A DNA stretch of 64,000 nucleotides, from assembly GCA_947396885.1 (NCBI GenBank), contig OX377202.1, positions 12,524,001-12,588,000 on the forward strand, read 5' to 3'. Position numbers and translations under genes: made by a program. The stretch's first letter is position 1. The number at the start of each line of letters is the position of its first letter. The notes under the pieces are model-generated. The model was not told the DNA's origin. It did not search any database and was given only the letters and a program-made list of their open reading frames with translations. Shown here piece after piece: positions 42,696 through 52,430 of this stretch. The DNA comes from Heligmosomoides polygyrus polygyrus (Eukaryota; Nematoda; Chromadorea; Rhabditida; Heligmosomidae).

Positions 42696-45600
42696 ATGGA
42701 GTTCGACGAGGCACCGGATGAGAACCAAGATCCACAGGTCAGTTGCAGGAATAGGAAGGATGCAGAGCCAGAGTGCGTAAAAGCACTGAGGGAAATGTAC
42801 CATAGAGTAAATAACCTTTTGAGTGATTCCCGCATAGCAAAGGAGAAAAGAAGCGAAGTGAATAAGGAAATGTTCGAAGCCATCACTAAGGTGGAGGAGA
42901 GCATAGGTGCCACAGAAAGCAGAGGTATACCTAGTGATTTGCTGGAAGAGCTGAAAACTACGCTAGAGCGTAGAGGGATCAAGGATTTAGAGGACTGGAA
43001 AGCGTATATAAGAACAATAGAAAGGGATGGAGAGGTATTGGCGGAGATCTGCGGAATGCTTGACACGACTGTTTTGCAGGTACAAGAGGCAGTTAAAGAT
43101 CTCCAAAGAAGATCAAAAGAAGACGATACAGGCTTTCAAGGTAAGGAGTTCTACGCAAAAGAGAGGTATCAAGGGCTGGAGAAGGGAAGAAGACAGAGCT
43201 ACTTGCAGGAGTCAACAGTGATGCCTTCGACTGGACCATGTTTTGCCGAGGACTGGAGGCAACGTTCAACGACAGCAACGATGGACGCACCGGCGCTAGA
43301 AGACTCAGGTTCGTTAAGTCGACACTTGGTGACATACTTGAGATCCTTAGCGGTAGCGGACCCAGGTGTCTTCAAGGGAGACAAAAATGAAGACTTTAAA
43401 GAATTCGTAAGACGGTTTAGACGGAAGTATGACAGTGTGATAGGATGTGAGGCCACTATGATGGAAATATTGGGTGACGACCATCTAGCCGGAAGAGCCA
43501 AAAGTATATTTAGGGCCCTGCCCAGGGAAGTTAGAGAGAGAGGGTTTGAAGCGGTAACGTCGGAGATGGCGAGATTATTGGCAAACGATAGTACAGCAGG
43601 TCGTATGCGGGCTCTCACGGAATTGAGAAACCTCGCGATACGCCCTAATCAGGATATCGCAGAGTTCTGTTTGACGCTAGAGAGGCTAGGCCAGGAAGCA
43701 AATCCGGAGTGCTCCATTGAGGACAGATCGATGGAGTATGCTCAGATCCTTCTCGATAATCTTTCTAGCTGGCCTGAGCACTACCAGCTGGTTGGGGCAC
43801 TTCATCGAGTTCGGCCTAGACAAGCGTACGAAGAGATTAAGCAACTAGCACTGAGCATTGAACAGTCAAAGGTTATGTTTAGGACAGGTAAAGGGTCACC
43901 GGGCCAAGGCTGGAGAGAGAGGGCCTCACAGTACCGAGGGTTAGGACGGACTCGGGAGATGGAGTATGAGCCGCGAAGACAGAGTATAGCCAGAGAAATG
44001 GCAACTACTAGGAGAGAAGGCCATCCAATGGGAGTAGGGTCTCCTCGACCTCATGGAAGTACAGCAGCGCAGCAGGGAGCCACAACAACGGGCAGAAGGT
44101 GTTACAACTGTTCCAATTTCGGGCATTTCGCAAAAGATTGCCCACAAAAAGTTACAAGAGTGAACCAGATAGAACCGGAGAAGTCTCTGTCCAGTATTAT
44201 TAAGCAGGCTAGAAGTCTAGGTATGGCGGTGAGGAACGGAAACCTAGACAGGAATAAGGATCTAGTAGGGGACCGTATTGTGGTAACTATGAGGGCATTG
44301 GGTAGCAGCGCACCGGCTCTGCTAGATACGGGGTCCATGATAAGTATAATGCCCGTAGAGGTGCTTGGAAAAGCACAAGATCGAGGGCTCGATCTGGACA
44401 CATTAGAACTCATTCAAGAGTCTACACTAAGACCAGTGTACGACGCTTCCAACAATCGAATGAAGTTCCTAGGAGCCGTGTATGTAGAAACAGAACTAGA
44501 AGGAGGAAAGTCAAGCAGAATAGCCTTCCACATTAGTCCAGCGAAAAGCGAAGAAGTGATTCTAGGAACAAATGCACTAACGAAATTAGGAGTTGACGTA
44601 TGTATCACGGGACGGTCTAGGGAAAAGGAAGATGACCTTCAGACAGGAAGCAATGTGATTGTTGTAAATAGGACGTATATCCCACCGAGAGAAGGATCCG
44701 TAGTACACGCCCGATGTATCGGGGAGACGGCTGACAGTAGTGAACGAGTGATTTGGCCAAGTAAGGAAGGGGTATCAGCAGGTGTCTATAAGATTCAGGA
44801 TAGGTGCACAGAAATTCCTGTATTGAACAACAGTGACCAGCCGATGCTGCTTAAGGAAGGTGAAGGCATAGGACGTTGGGGAACAGAGAAGTGGCACGAA
44901 CGATGGGAAGAAATGAACCCGTTGATAACAAGGGAAGGCAGTGAGTGGAGTGACGAAGAACGAATGAGAATTTTGAATGAGACAATTGCGGGTAACATGT
45001 TATATGAGGATCGAGAAGGGATGATTGAAAGACTCCTTCACAAGCATCCTTATGCCTTTGCAATTGCGGATCATGAGTTGAGCCAAACAGACTTAGTGCA
45101 AATGAGTATTGATACGGGCGATAGCAGGCCAATTAAACTGAAGGCTAGGCCAGTACCATTAGGGATGCGAGCAAAGTTAAAGGAGCTTCTATCTGACCTG
45201 GTGGAGAGGAAGATAATTGAACACAGTAATTCGGATTGGGCGTTTCCCATCGTTCTTGTGGAGAAGAAGGACGGTTCCATAAGGTTATGTGTGGACTATA
45301 GGGAACTCAACAAAAGAATAAAGTTAGATGCGTACCCATTACCAAGTATAGAGGCAGTGCTTCAAAGCTTGTCTGGGAAGAAATTTTTTTCGACCCTAGA
45401 TCTTTGCAGTGGGTACTGGCAGATACCATTAGCCGATGATGCGAAAGAAAAATCTGCTTTTACAACACCGGAAGGGCTGTACCAATTCCGTGTAACGCCA
45501 TTCGGGTTAAGCACGAGTCCACCGGTATTTCAAAGGTTAATGGATAAGGTTCTGGGTGACCTGTTAGGCAAGGAGGTTTTCTGTTACATCGACGACATAA

Positions 45601-48600
45601 TGATATGCACGGCTTCTAAAGAACGTCACCTCGCTCTGCTAGATGAGGTGTTCACACGGTTGGAAAATGCAGGATTGAGGCTAAAAGCAAAGAAGTGCTA
45701 CCTGCTACGAGAAAAAGTGTCTTTTCTCGGGCATGTGTTAGACGCCAGTGGAGTACACATGGATCCGGAAAAGATTGAGGCGATTGAGAAATATCCGACG
45801 CCACAAAACGCTAAAGAATTAAGAACATTTCTTGGGTTAGCATCTTTCTATAGGAAGTTCTGTTTGGGATTCTCAAAAAGAGCGGGTTGTCTGTTCAACC
45901 TAACGTCATCAAAGGTAAAGTGGTCATGGCAGAAAGAACACGAAGATGCTTTTGAAGAGTTAAAGCGCATGATCACCTCTGCGCCGGTGCTAAAACAACC
46001 CGATTTGGAAGCCGCAAGAAGTGGGGAGCGACCCTTCGTAATCTGTACGGACGCATCAACTTTTGGATTAGGAGCAGTGCTGTCACAAGAAGGGGAGGAC
46101 AAGCAAATGCATCCGATTTTCTTTGCATCCAAAAGTTTAAGTAAAGCCGAACGAAGGTATCATGTAACAGACCTTGAAGCGTTGGCAGTAGTGTTCGCTG
46201 TCAGGCGATTTCATCTCTTCATATACGGGTTACCAACTGTGGTGATGACCGATCACCAACCGCTGACAGCCCTTTTTAAGAGGTGTAACGTCTCGGCTAG
46301 AGTCTTGAGATGGTCCCTTGAGCTCCAAAGGTATAACCTCGAGATACAATACGTGAAAGGAAGAGCGAATGTTGTTGCAGACGCTTTGAGTAGAGGTGTG
46401 AGTATATCTGTGTCCCCTGAGTCACTAGAAGGCTTGGATGAAGCAGTGGTCAGTACCGTGACAGCCAAGATGGACTCTAAGTGGCTAACTGAGCTTAGAA
46501 AAGATCCATATCTTGGTGAAGTAGTGACTTTACTGGAAGAAGGAAACCTGGATGAGGTAGTGAGAATCCCTGGAGAGAAGAACCCTCTGAGAGTTGCTGA
46601 TTTTCTGCTGGAAGAAGGGGAGCTAAAATTATGCTTGGAAAGCGGTACAGCAGTCCTGGTAGTGCCAAAGGCATATAGGTATGACTTGTTTTTCGAAGCT
46701 CATAGCGGATTGTTTGCTGGCCATTTTAGTGCACACAAGCTGTTGAATAGGTTGAGAAAAGAGGTATATTGGCCAGGCATGACACAGGACATTTGTCGTT
46801 GGACAAAAGAGTGTCAGAGGTGCTTCGTGCACAACCCTCGAGAAAGGATGAGGCCCCCGTTAAAACCGATAGTAACGACGAAACCGTATGAAATTATCGG
46901 TGTGGACGTTCTAGAGTTAGGACCAACGAAGAATGGGAACAGATATGCGGTCACAGTGATCGACCATTTTTCAAAGTATGGTGCAGCCTATCCTGTGGCG
47001 GATAAGTGCGCGGAGACCATCGCTAGGACGGTTTTTATAAGATGGATTGCGGAAGGTTGTAGATGGCCTAAATCTATACTGTCAGATAAGGGACGAGAGT
47101 TTGTCAATAATGTGATGGAAGAATTAGTAAGAATTACAAAAATAACACATCTCACAACAAAAGGTTATAACCCAAGAGAAAACGGATTAACGGAGAGATT
47201 CAATGGGACCATTCTAGCCATGTTAAGAAGGAGCACTGTGATACCAACGGAGTGGGATACAAGGCTTCCATATTGTGTAATGGCGTATAATATGGTACCG
47301 CACAATTCCACAGGTGAAAGTCCATATTTTTTATTGCACGGAATAGACCCAGTGTTCCCTTCGGAAATCATTCCGAACGGTGGTATAAGCTGGTACTCCA
47401 TGGATAAAGCTCTAGATGAGTATAAGGCTGAGATATTACAAGCAGTGGCGGAAACCCACGAAAGAGTCAGGGAGTATAACAATCGAGTAAGAGAGAGAAT
47501 GAAGAAGGAGTACGATAGAGATAAGAAGGTAGAGAGAAAAATTTTTCCCAAGGTTGCAGACCGGGTGTATGTATTCTCACCAAATGAAAAAGCCCGAAGT
47601 TCACACCCTAAGTTTGCCTGCGAATGGGCAGGGCCGTTTAGAGTAATAGAGGTCAGCGGAAATTCGGCACTGATAACCAGAATTGGAGAAAATAGTGAAC
47701 CCATTCGAGTACAGTTTGATATGCTGAGAATAGTGCCTAAAGAGATTTCGGATGAAAGGATAGATACTGTGTGTGTAAGAGGGCGTAGAGGTAGGAAACC
47801 TCAAGTAAAAGTATGCAGAATTGAATATCCGTATTTCAGAGACGCCACGCTAACGAGTGCTGCTGATAAAGGGCATCTACAATTCCAATGCCTAGACGAC
47901 TGTTTCGCAAACACGGCCCTAGGGGACATTAAAGGAATCGAGTTTCCTGGAGCCTATGCACGACAAAAAGTTTCGGACGTTTGGACAGCCTGGACAACAG
48001 CCAGTATTTTTGTGAGGGAGGACCTCACAATGAAAGAAAAAATTCGTTTGTACAAGGATAGAGCAATTTGCTTGGATGTACGAGCGCTACAGGCGACCTT
48101 GAGGCTTGCGTACAACGTGTGTACGGAGTGGACGGAATTCGTCTGCACGACGGAGGCGATTTCGAAACATAGCGCGATTGAAGAAAACTGCGTGCTGCCT
48201 TTTTATCAAAAGGCATTTGCTCAATTGAAGAAGGAAATCGCCGCCGAGAAGAGAACCGTTCGCCCCAAGAAACCAGGTCCAACTGGTTTTGCGGCACCAC
48301 AGTCAGCGTTTTTGCTTGACAAGGACGGACCAAGAGGAAGCTTGGTAACAAGAGTAGTGACAAGCTTCAAGGAGCTGAAGGAGGCGCTCCAAAACTGGGC
48401 ATCGTTTGGAGTTTGGATCGTGGTGTACCCCATTGATGATTCACAGAACAGAACTATCGTCGAAGATGTCGTGAAGCTCATGAAAAGACATATCGAGTTA
48501 GGTGGACAATTAGTGACGGCCTGGACGCCGATCACTGAGGAGAAGGAACCTCAATGGCGTAAAATGATGAGGCTCTGGTCCACCTTGGATTCGGCAACCG

Positions 48601-48902
48601 AAGCAAGTGGAGAAGGCGATCAAGTGTTTGTGACGGCGAGTGCGCGAGAAATTGATGGAAAGCTATTCATAGAACCAGGAAGTCCGGAGTCGGCCTGCCA
48701 ATACTACTTCACATATCAGGGAGTGGCTGCAGCGAAGTATCTATACGAGGTTATAAGAAAACGAGTACCTCAACTGTGCCTTCCGGAAATGAAGCAGGAA
48801 CAAGGGTTGGCGAGGACGCCAACCTTGAAGAGGGGGGGCATGTCGGAACATAAGGAAGGCGGGCCAAGGGAAAGGGTGCCCATCAAGCGCAGGAGGGTCT
48901 AG
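42696..48902 (+). CDS. Gag-Pol polyprotein, Ty3/gypsy, with unassigned C-terminal extension
   Basis: A single 2068-codon frame. Gag spans about residues 1-460, with a retrotransposon-gag region about 225-400. A CCHC knuckle (CYNCSNFGHFAKDC) lies at 469-482. The aspartic protease has DTG at 544-546. Reverse transcriptase has the YIDD box at 964-967. RNase H has CTDAS with D1119. The integrase has an H-H-C-C zinc region near 1340-1385, D1404, D1464 and E1500 (D,D35E spacing), then a GPF-type segment near 1646. All catalytic residues are present. Residues about 1690-2068 follow the integrase and match no family I know. The last 20 codons and the stop lie inside the 3' LTR and end in the basic KRRRV. 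No frameshift is needed between gag and pol. The ATG at 42696 is chosen because it begins the continuous frame right after the leader. Confidence 0.95.
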   Translation: MEFDEAPDENQDPQVSCRNRKDAEPECVKALREMYHRVNNLLSDSRIAKEKRSEVNKEMFEAITKVEESIGATESRGIPSDLLEELKTTLERRGIKDLEDWKAYIRTIERDGEVLAEICGMLDTTVLQVQEAVKDLQRRSKEDDTGFQGKEFYAKERYQGLEKGRRQSYLQESTVMPSTGPCFAEDWRQRSTTATMDAPALEDSGSLSRHLVTYLRSLAVADPGVFKGDKNEDFKEFVRRFRRKYDSVIGCEATMMEILGDDHLAGRAKSIFRALPREVRERGFEAVTSEMARLLANDSTAGRMRALTELRNLAIRPNQDIAEFCLTLERLGQEANPECSIEDRSMEYAQILLDNLSSWPEHYQLVGALHRVRPRQAYEEIKQLALSIEQSKVMFRTGKGSPGQGWRERASQYRGLGRTREMEYEPRRQSIAREMATTRREGHPMGVGSPRPHGSTAAQQGATTTGRRCYNCSNFGHFAKDCPQKVTRVNQIEPEKSLSSIIKQARSLGMAVRNGNLDRNKDLVGDRIVVTMRALGSSAPALLDTGSMISIMPVEVLGKAQDRGLDLDTLELIQESTLRPVYDASNNRMKFLGAVYVETELEGGKSSRIAFHISPAKSEEVILGTNALTKLGVDVCITGRSREKEDDLQTGSNVIVVNRTYIPPREGSVVHARCIGETADSSERVIWPSKEGVSAGVYKIQDRCTEIPVLNNSDQPMLLKEGEGIGRWGTEKWHERWEEMNPLITREGSEWSDEERMRILNETIAGNMLYEDREGMIERLLHKHPYAFAIADHELSQTDLVQMSIDTGDSRPIKLKARPVPLGMRAKLKELLSDLVERKIIEHSNSDWAFPIVLVEKKDGSIRLCVDYRELNKRIKLDAYPLPSIEAVLQSLSGKKFFSTLDLCSGYWQIPLADDAKEKSAFTTPEGLYQFRVTPFGLSTSPPVFQRLMDKVLGDLLGKEVFCYIDDIMICTASKERHLALLDEVFTRLENAGLRLKAKKCYLLREKVSFLGHVLDASGVHMDPEKIEAIEKYPTPQNAKELRTFLGLASFYRKFCLGFSKRAGCLFNLTSSKVKWSWQKEHEDAFEELKRMITSAPVLKQPDLEAARSGERPFVICTDASTFGLGAVLSQEGEDKQMHPIFFASKSLSKAERRYHVTDLEALAVVFAVRRFHLFIYGLPTVVMTDHQPLTALFKRCNVSARVLRWSLELQRYNLEIQYVKGRANVVADALSRGVSISVSPESLEGLDEAVVSTVTAKMDSKWLTELRKDPYLGEVVTLLEEGNLDEVVRIPGEKNPLRVADFLLEEGELKLCLESGTAVLVVPKAYRYDLFFEAHSGLFAGHFSAHKLLNRLRKEVYWPGMTQDICRWTKECQRCFVHNPRERMRPPLKPIVTTKPYEIIGVDVLELGPTKNGNRYAVTVIDHFSKYGAAYPVADKCAETIARTVFIRWIAEGCRWPKSILSDKGREFVNNVMEELVRITKITHLTTKGYNPRENGLTERFNGTILAMLRRSTVIPTEWDTRLPYCVMAYNMVPHNSTGESPYFLLHGIDPVFPSEIIPNGGISWYSMDKALDEYKAEILQAVAETHERVREYNNRVRERMKKEYDRDKKVERKIFPKVADRVYVFSPNEKARSSHPKFACEWAGPFRVIEVSGNSALITRIGENSEPIRVQFDMLRIVPKEISDERIDTVCVRGRRGRKPQVKVCRIEYPYFRDATLTSAADKGHLQFQCLDDCFANTALGDIKGIEFPGAYARQKVSDVWTAWTTASIFVREDLTMKEKIRLYKDRAICLDVRALQATLRLAYNVCTEWTEFVCTTEAISKHSAIEENCVLPFYQKAFAQLKKEIAAEKRTVRPKKPGPTGFAAPQSAFLLDKDGPRGSLVTRVVTSFKELKEALQNWASFGVWIVVYPIDDSQNRTIVEDVVKLMKRHIELGGQLVTAWTPITEEKEPQWRKMMRLWSTLDSATEASGEGDQVFVTASAREIDGKLFIEPGSPESACQYYFTYQGVAAAKYLYEVIRKRVPQLCLPEMKQEQGLARTPTLKRGGMSEHKEGGPRERVPIKRRRV
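48827..48840 (+). promoter_or_regulatory. Polypurine tract of the gypsy element
   Basis: GAAGAGGGGGGGCA directly precedes the 3' LTR and would prime plus-strand synthesis. It is inside the coding frame. Confidence 0.8.
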
Positions 48903-49300
48903 GTAAGTCAAAGGACGATCTGCGCCTTGCCCCCCACGACCTAGAGCACGATCTTGGCGCCAAAGTGTGCATATAAATAGCGAGAGGTTGCTGTAGGGAC
49001 AGTCTCTTTACTCTCTCTGCCAGGCGGACTAAGCCGCCCCTCCAAGGACCCCCTCGCCGTCTCGAAGCCGCTCTATTATACCAGGCCCCCGCGTTGGAGG
49101 CACCCCGTCCATTGGCCCGCTGCCGGAGAACCCTACGCCAGGACTCCCAGTTTTTTTTTGTTTTTTTAGTGTGTCGATTGCGTTGCCCTTTTGAATAAAT
49201 ATTTGTTGAATCTCGACTTTCGACCACAAGAGGAATCGAGCACTCCACGGTATTTAGCTCAGCGAAAATTTTAAATTACACTGTCATCGTCCGGCCTACA
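48841..49300 (+). repeat. 3' LTR of the gypsy element
   Basis: 460 bp, one difference from the 5' LTR. TATA at 48971-48980, AATAAA at 49194-49199. The gag-pol stop is 60-62 bases inside it. Confidence 0.95.
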
Positions 49301-49305
49301 ACTTA

Positions 49306-49410
49306 CCTAACAAGGGAAGGGTCTGAAGCGTATGTCTGAACGGGGGGGGGGGGCGGGGGGAGCGACTCATATAGGGAGAGTCTCCACCCCTCAATTAGTA
49401 TAATAGATGT
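49306..49410 (+). mobile_element. End of the TTA-duplicating foldback family
   Basis: CAAGGGAAGGGTCTGAAGCG, then GAACGGG with an expanded G-run and GAGAGTCTCCACCCC, matches the termini of 20138-22457. The gypsy element inserted a few bases to its left. Confidence 0.55.
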
Positions 49411-50742
49411 GTTTATTCTTTGCAAAGTCGCTAAACCCTAGGAATAATGGTCCTTAAAGACACAAAGGAATACGGCGCATCACGAGTTCGGGGTCTTGTA
49501 CGCCCGTGATGCCCCTGCCCGCAAGAGGCTCGGAGCGCAGTGGATAGTGACGTTGTTTTGTGTGAGGAAGGTCGGGAGTTCTGTTCTTCTGCGCTGCTCT
49601 GCATTGCAATTGGGTTGAGATTTGGGGGACTCTGACGTCTACACAATTTTCAGGCGTTTTCTGCGCATTTTCCAGCTGTACGCTGTGGAGGGTACCTTTC
49701 TTATGACTTGTTTATTACTGACCGGTTTTTTAACCACAACGCCTTCGTCAACCTCAAGTTGACGTGCTTCGAAGTCCTTCAGTATGGTGGCTATCCTTTC
49801 GGCCAGCTAGATGCCTTCCTTCGAAGGTTCCTTGTCTAAAGGTGGGCGACACTTCAGCGTGAGCAGGTGGATCACCGGCGGACACTGTTGGTGCTAGGCT
49901 TTAGAAAACCTTCAGCAGACCTCTGATTTCCAGGTGACGGGCAAAGATAAGGGAAAGAGATGTATCGATGCCGTTTAGGTTAATTTGCGGGATCCACAGA
50001 CCGCGTTTCTCACTTGAACCACCTCCGACCTCACATGCTGGTCTCTTTCGAAAATCCGAGCAGGATGGCTTTTTCCGAGGTCATCAGTCCATGTAGCAAA
50101 ACACACCGTGGGGAGCCTGTAGCCTTTATACGCTGCCGTATTGTGCCCAGTGCTGCACTTTCTACCTGTGTATCGCTGATGTTGAACATTTATACATCAT
50201 AATGTTGGATACTACAGCATGCAGCTGGAAAAATAGGCAAAAAACGTCTGAAAATGGTAAAGATGTCAGAATCTCCCGAATCTCAACCAATCAGTTGAAA
50301 TGCAAAAATGCAGCAGCACAGAAAAACCGAACCTCCGACCTTCCTCGCATGACGCAACGTCACTAAGATATAGCAATATTTGATTGGATGTCGGATGTTC
50401 CAGAAATGTTTTTGTAGAGTTTCAACTAAGCTTTCATCTTTTTTGAAGCACCCACGACATAGATCGTTATACTCGTGCGTTGTTAGGCTTCCGTTTGCTT
50501 TGTTTGTTGTAGGACGCTCGTTGCTTTAGGGCGTCGTTTGATTTAGGATGCCGTATGCATGATAAAATGAAGGTGATATGATTTTTCTGAGCGTGATGAT
50601 GTTTCGGTGAAATGCTTTATGCTTTTTTTACATCACCGCCGCTTAAAACTATTTGTTTTGAGGGGATATGAAATTTAAAAAGATTAACGGACCAACCAAG
50701 TTTATCCGGAATTTAGAAGCGAGTTATCCCTGAGTTATACCC
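49411..50742. other. No supportable gene
   Basis: About 1.3 kb spacer. AACCACAACGCCTTCGTCAA near 49736 resembles the core of the foldback elements at 12882 and 33948. The frame 49431-49646 (-) is not supported. Confidence 0.45.
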
Positions 50743-51038
50743 CGGGCGCATGGAGCGCAGTCGGAGGAGGCGCCGGCTGTCACCTGCACCCAATACCAGG
50801 TTCCTGGTTCGGATTTTCCGCCCAGGCCAACCAAGCCTTCCATCCCTCCGGGACGATGAATTGGTACCAGACTTGTCTGGGAGGATAAAGCACTGACTTG
50901 TACATCGGATGGCCACGGCAAGTCATGGTATGGCCAAACACGCATTCAAATCACCTCCTCGCTATTCCATAGAAGTGGAATGCGTGGCGCATCCCAAAGA
51001 GGATTGAATAATGCCGCTCTTTATCATTGTCCTTTACC
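50743..51038 (+). mobile_element. tRNA-derived SINE, copy 6
   Basis: Head GGGCGCATGGAGCGCAGTCGG-like (A-box region 50750-50765), B-box-like GGTTCGGATTTTCC (50806-50819), body CCAGGCCAACCAAGCCTTCC, tail GCGCATCCCAAAGAGGATTG. It is complete in layout. Confidence 0.85.
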
Positions 51039-51042
51039 GGCG

Positions 51043-51092
51043 AATTTCTGCGTTAAAATATGCGGTAAAAATTTGGTCAACGCACACCCCTG
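51043..51092. mobile_element. hAT-like MITE end
   Basis: A CGTTAAAATATGCGGTAAAA stretch ends in GCACACCCCTG. It directly follows SINE copy 6. Confidence 0.45.
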
Positions 51093-52138
51093 CTACCGAT
51101 CTCACGTAGCGAAGCTTGTTCGCCAGCGATCAGATTCACAAACCTGTTGCAGATGAGAGTCACATCAGGGGGTTTTGGCGGTATTTTCACCGTTAGAGGG
51201 CGGTAAGCCGTTAATGAATCTGGTCCCACAAAATTGTCGTACACAGACTGTTTATTCCCTCGACTCAATTTCGTATAACTAATACCTTTTTTGAAACATT
51301 GAAACTGTATCTACGAGAAATAAGGATAATAAAGTTGATCATGTCAAAGTGGAAAGTGAGATTCTGGGATTCTTCGACTTGCATTCGCCAAAGTTCTGGA
51401 CTTCTAGAAATGATGGCTTAGTGAAACGTTGGGCATAAATTGTCCATCATAGGGCTATTTTGTTGATTGATACTTGCTCACTGCAACGTAAAGGCGGTTT
51501 GGAAAAAACTTCGAAAATTGGAGGAGGATTTCCGGACCATCATAATATACGATTCAGAATAGCTCCGCTTTTCAAAGAATTTTCGTGAAAATTCACCAAG
51601 CTAGGCCAATGAAGGGATCAAATGAGTATTTTATACTTTCCAGAGAGCTCTCCGAATTGGCTAGGGTGTGTAAAAAGCCGAGCTTTCAAAGGAAAAACGA
51701 GCTTAAAAATACGCATCTCGGGAGCAACGTCACAGAACACGGAAGCACATGCGTTGTTTGTTGAAAGTTCACCGGAAATGAGGGGATCGTTTTTAAGCAA
51801 ACATGCTGCTCTCTGCTCACAGCAGATGACGTTAAGTACACAAGATACAGCGGTCGGTGGGCCGATAGCACCAGCAGCTCATGACTAATCGAAGCCGGTC
51901 ACGAGCGCCTGGAACGTGGCACGAATGTGGTTCAGACGGTTCGGAAATGTCGACACGGAGGCTTATCGAGGGAACAGTAAGGCCAGGATTTTTTTTATTG
52001 AGCTTCTTTTTACTAAGGCAAAGACGAAGGTTTAGAGTAAACGCTGTTAAAAACAACTGCAAAATGCGTGAAACGAAATTACAATTTTGTCATAAATCGA
52101 ACAATTCAACAACATCTGGTCATCGAGAGATTCCCAGA
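51093..52138. other. No supportable gene
   Basis: Spacer. The frame 51622-51888 (+) and its antisense are short and unrecognised. Confidence 0.4.
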
Positions 52139-52430
52139 TAAAGGGCGAAATATAGAGGACGGCGTTATTCAATCGTTTTTGGGACGCGCCATGCACTCCT
52201 CTTCTATAGAATGTCGTGGAGGTAGTTTGAATACGTATGTGGCCTATACAATGACTTTAGGTGGTCAACCAATTGTCAGAGCAGTGTTTTATCAGAAAGT
52301 CTGGTACCAGTTCACTGGCCCTGAAAAGAAGAAAGGTTTGGTTGGCGTAGGTGAGATTTCGAACCAAGAACTTGGAATCAGGCGAAGGCGACAGATGGCA
52401 CTTCTTCAACTGCGCTACCACGCGCCCGAT
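52139..52430 (-). mobile_element. tRNA-derived SINE, copy 7 (diverged)
   Basis: The tail side is at 52139 (GAGGACGGCGTTATTCAATC inverse) and the head near 52430 (GGGCGCGTGGTAGCGCAGTT on the minus strand) keeps the A-box pattern. The B-box area is degraded. Confidence 0.75.

Larger units (their letters stand above)
41891..49300 (+). mobile_element. Complete Ty3/gypsy LTR retrotransposon
   Basis: A 7410-bp element with two 460-bp LTRs, flanked by a 4-bp target duplication ACTT (41887-41890 and 49301-49304). Its internal order is 5' LTR, primer-binding site, 345-bp leader, one uninterrupted gag-pol frame, polypurine tract, 3' LTR. Protease, reverse transcriptase, RNase H and then integrase is the Ty3/gypsy order. 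The LTRs differ at a single position (C in the left, A in the right, 40 bases in), implying a very recent insertion. There is no env. Confidence 0.97.
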
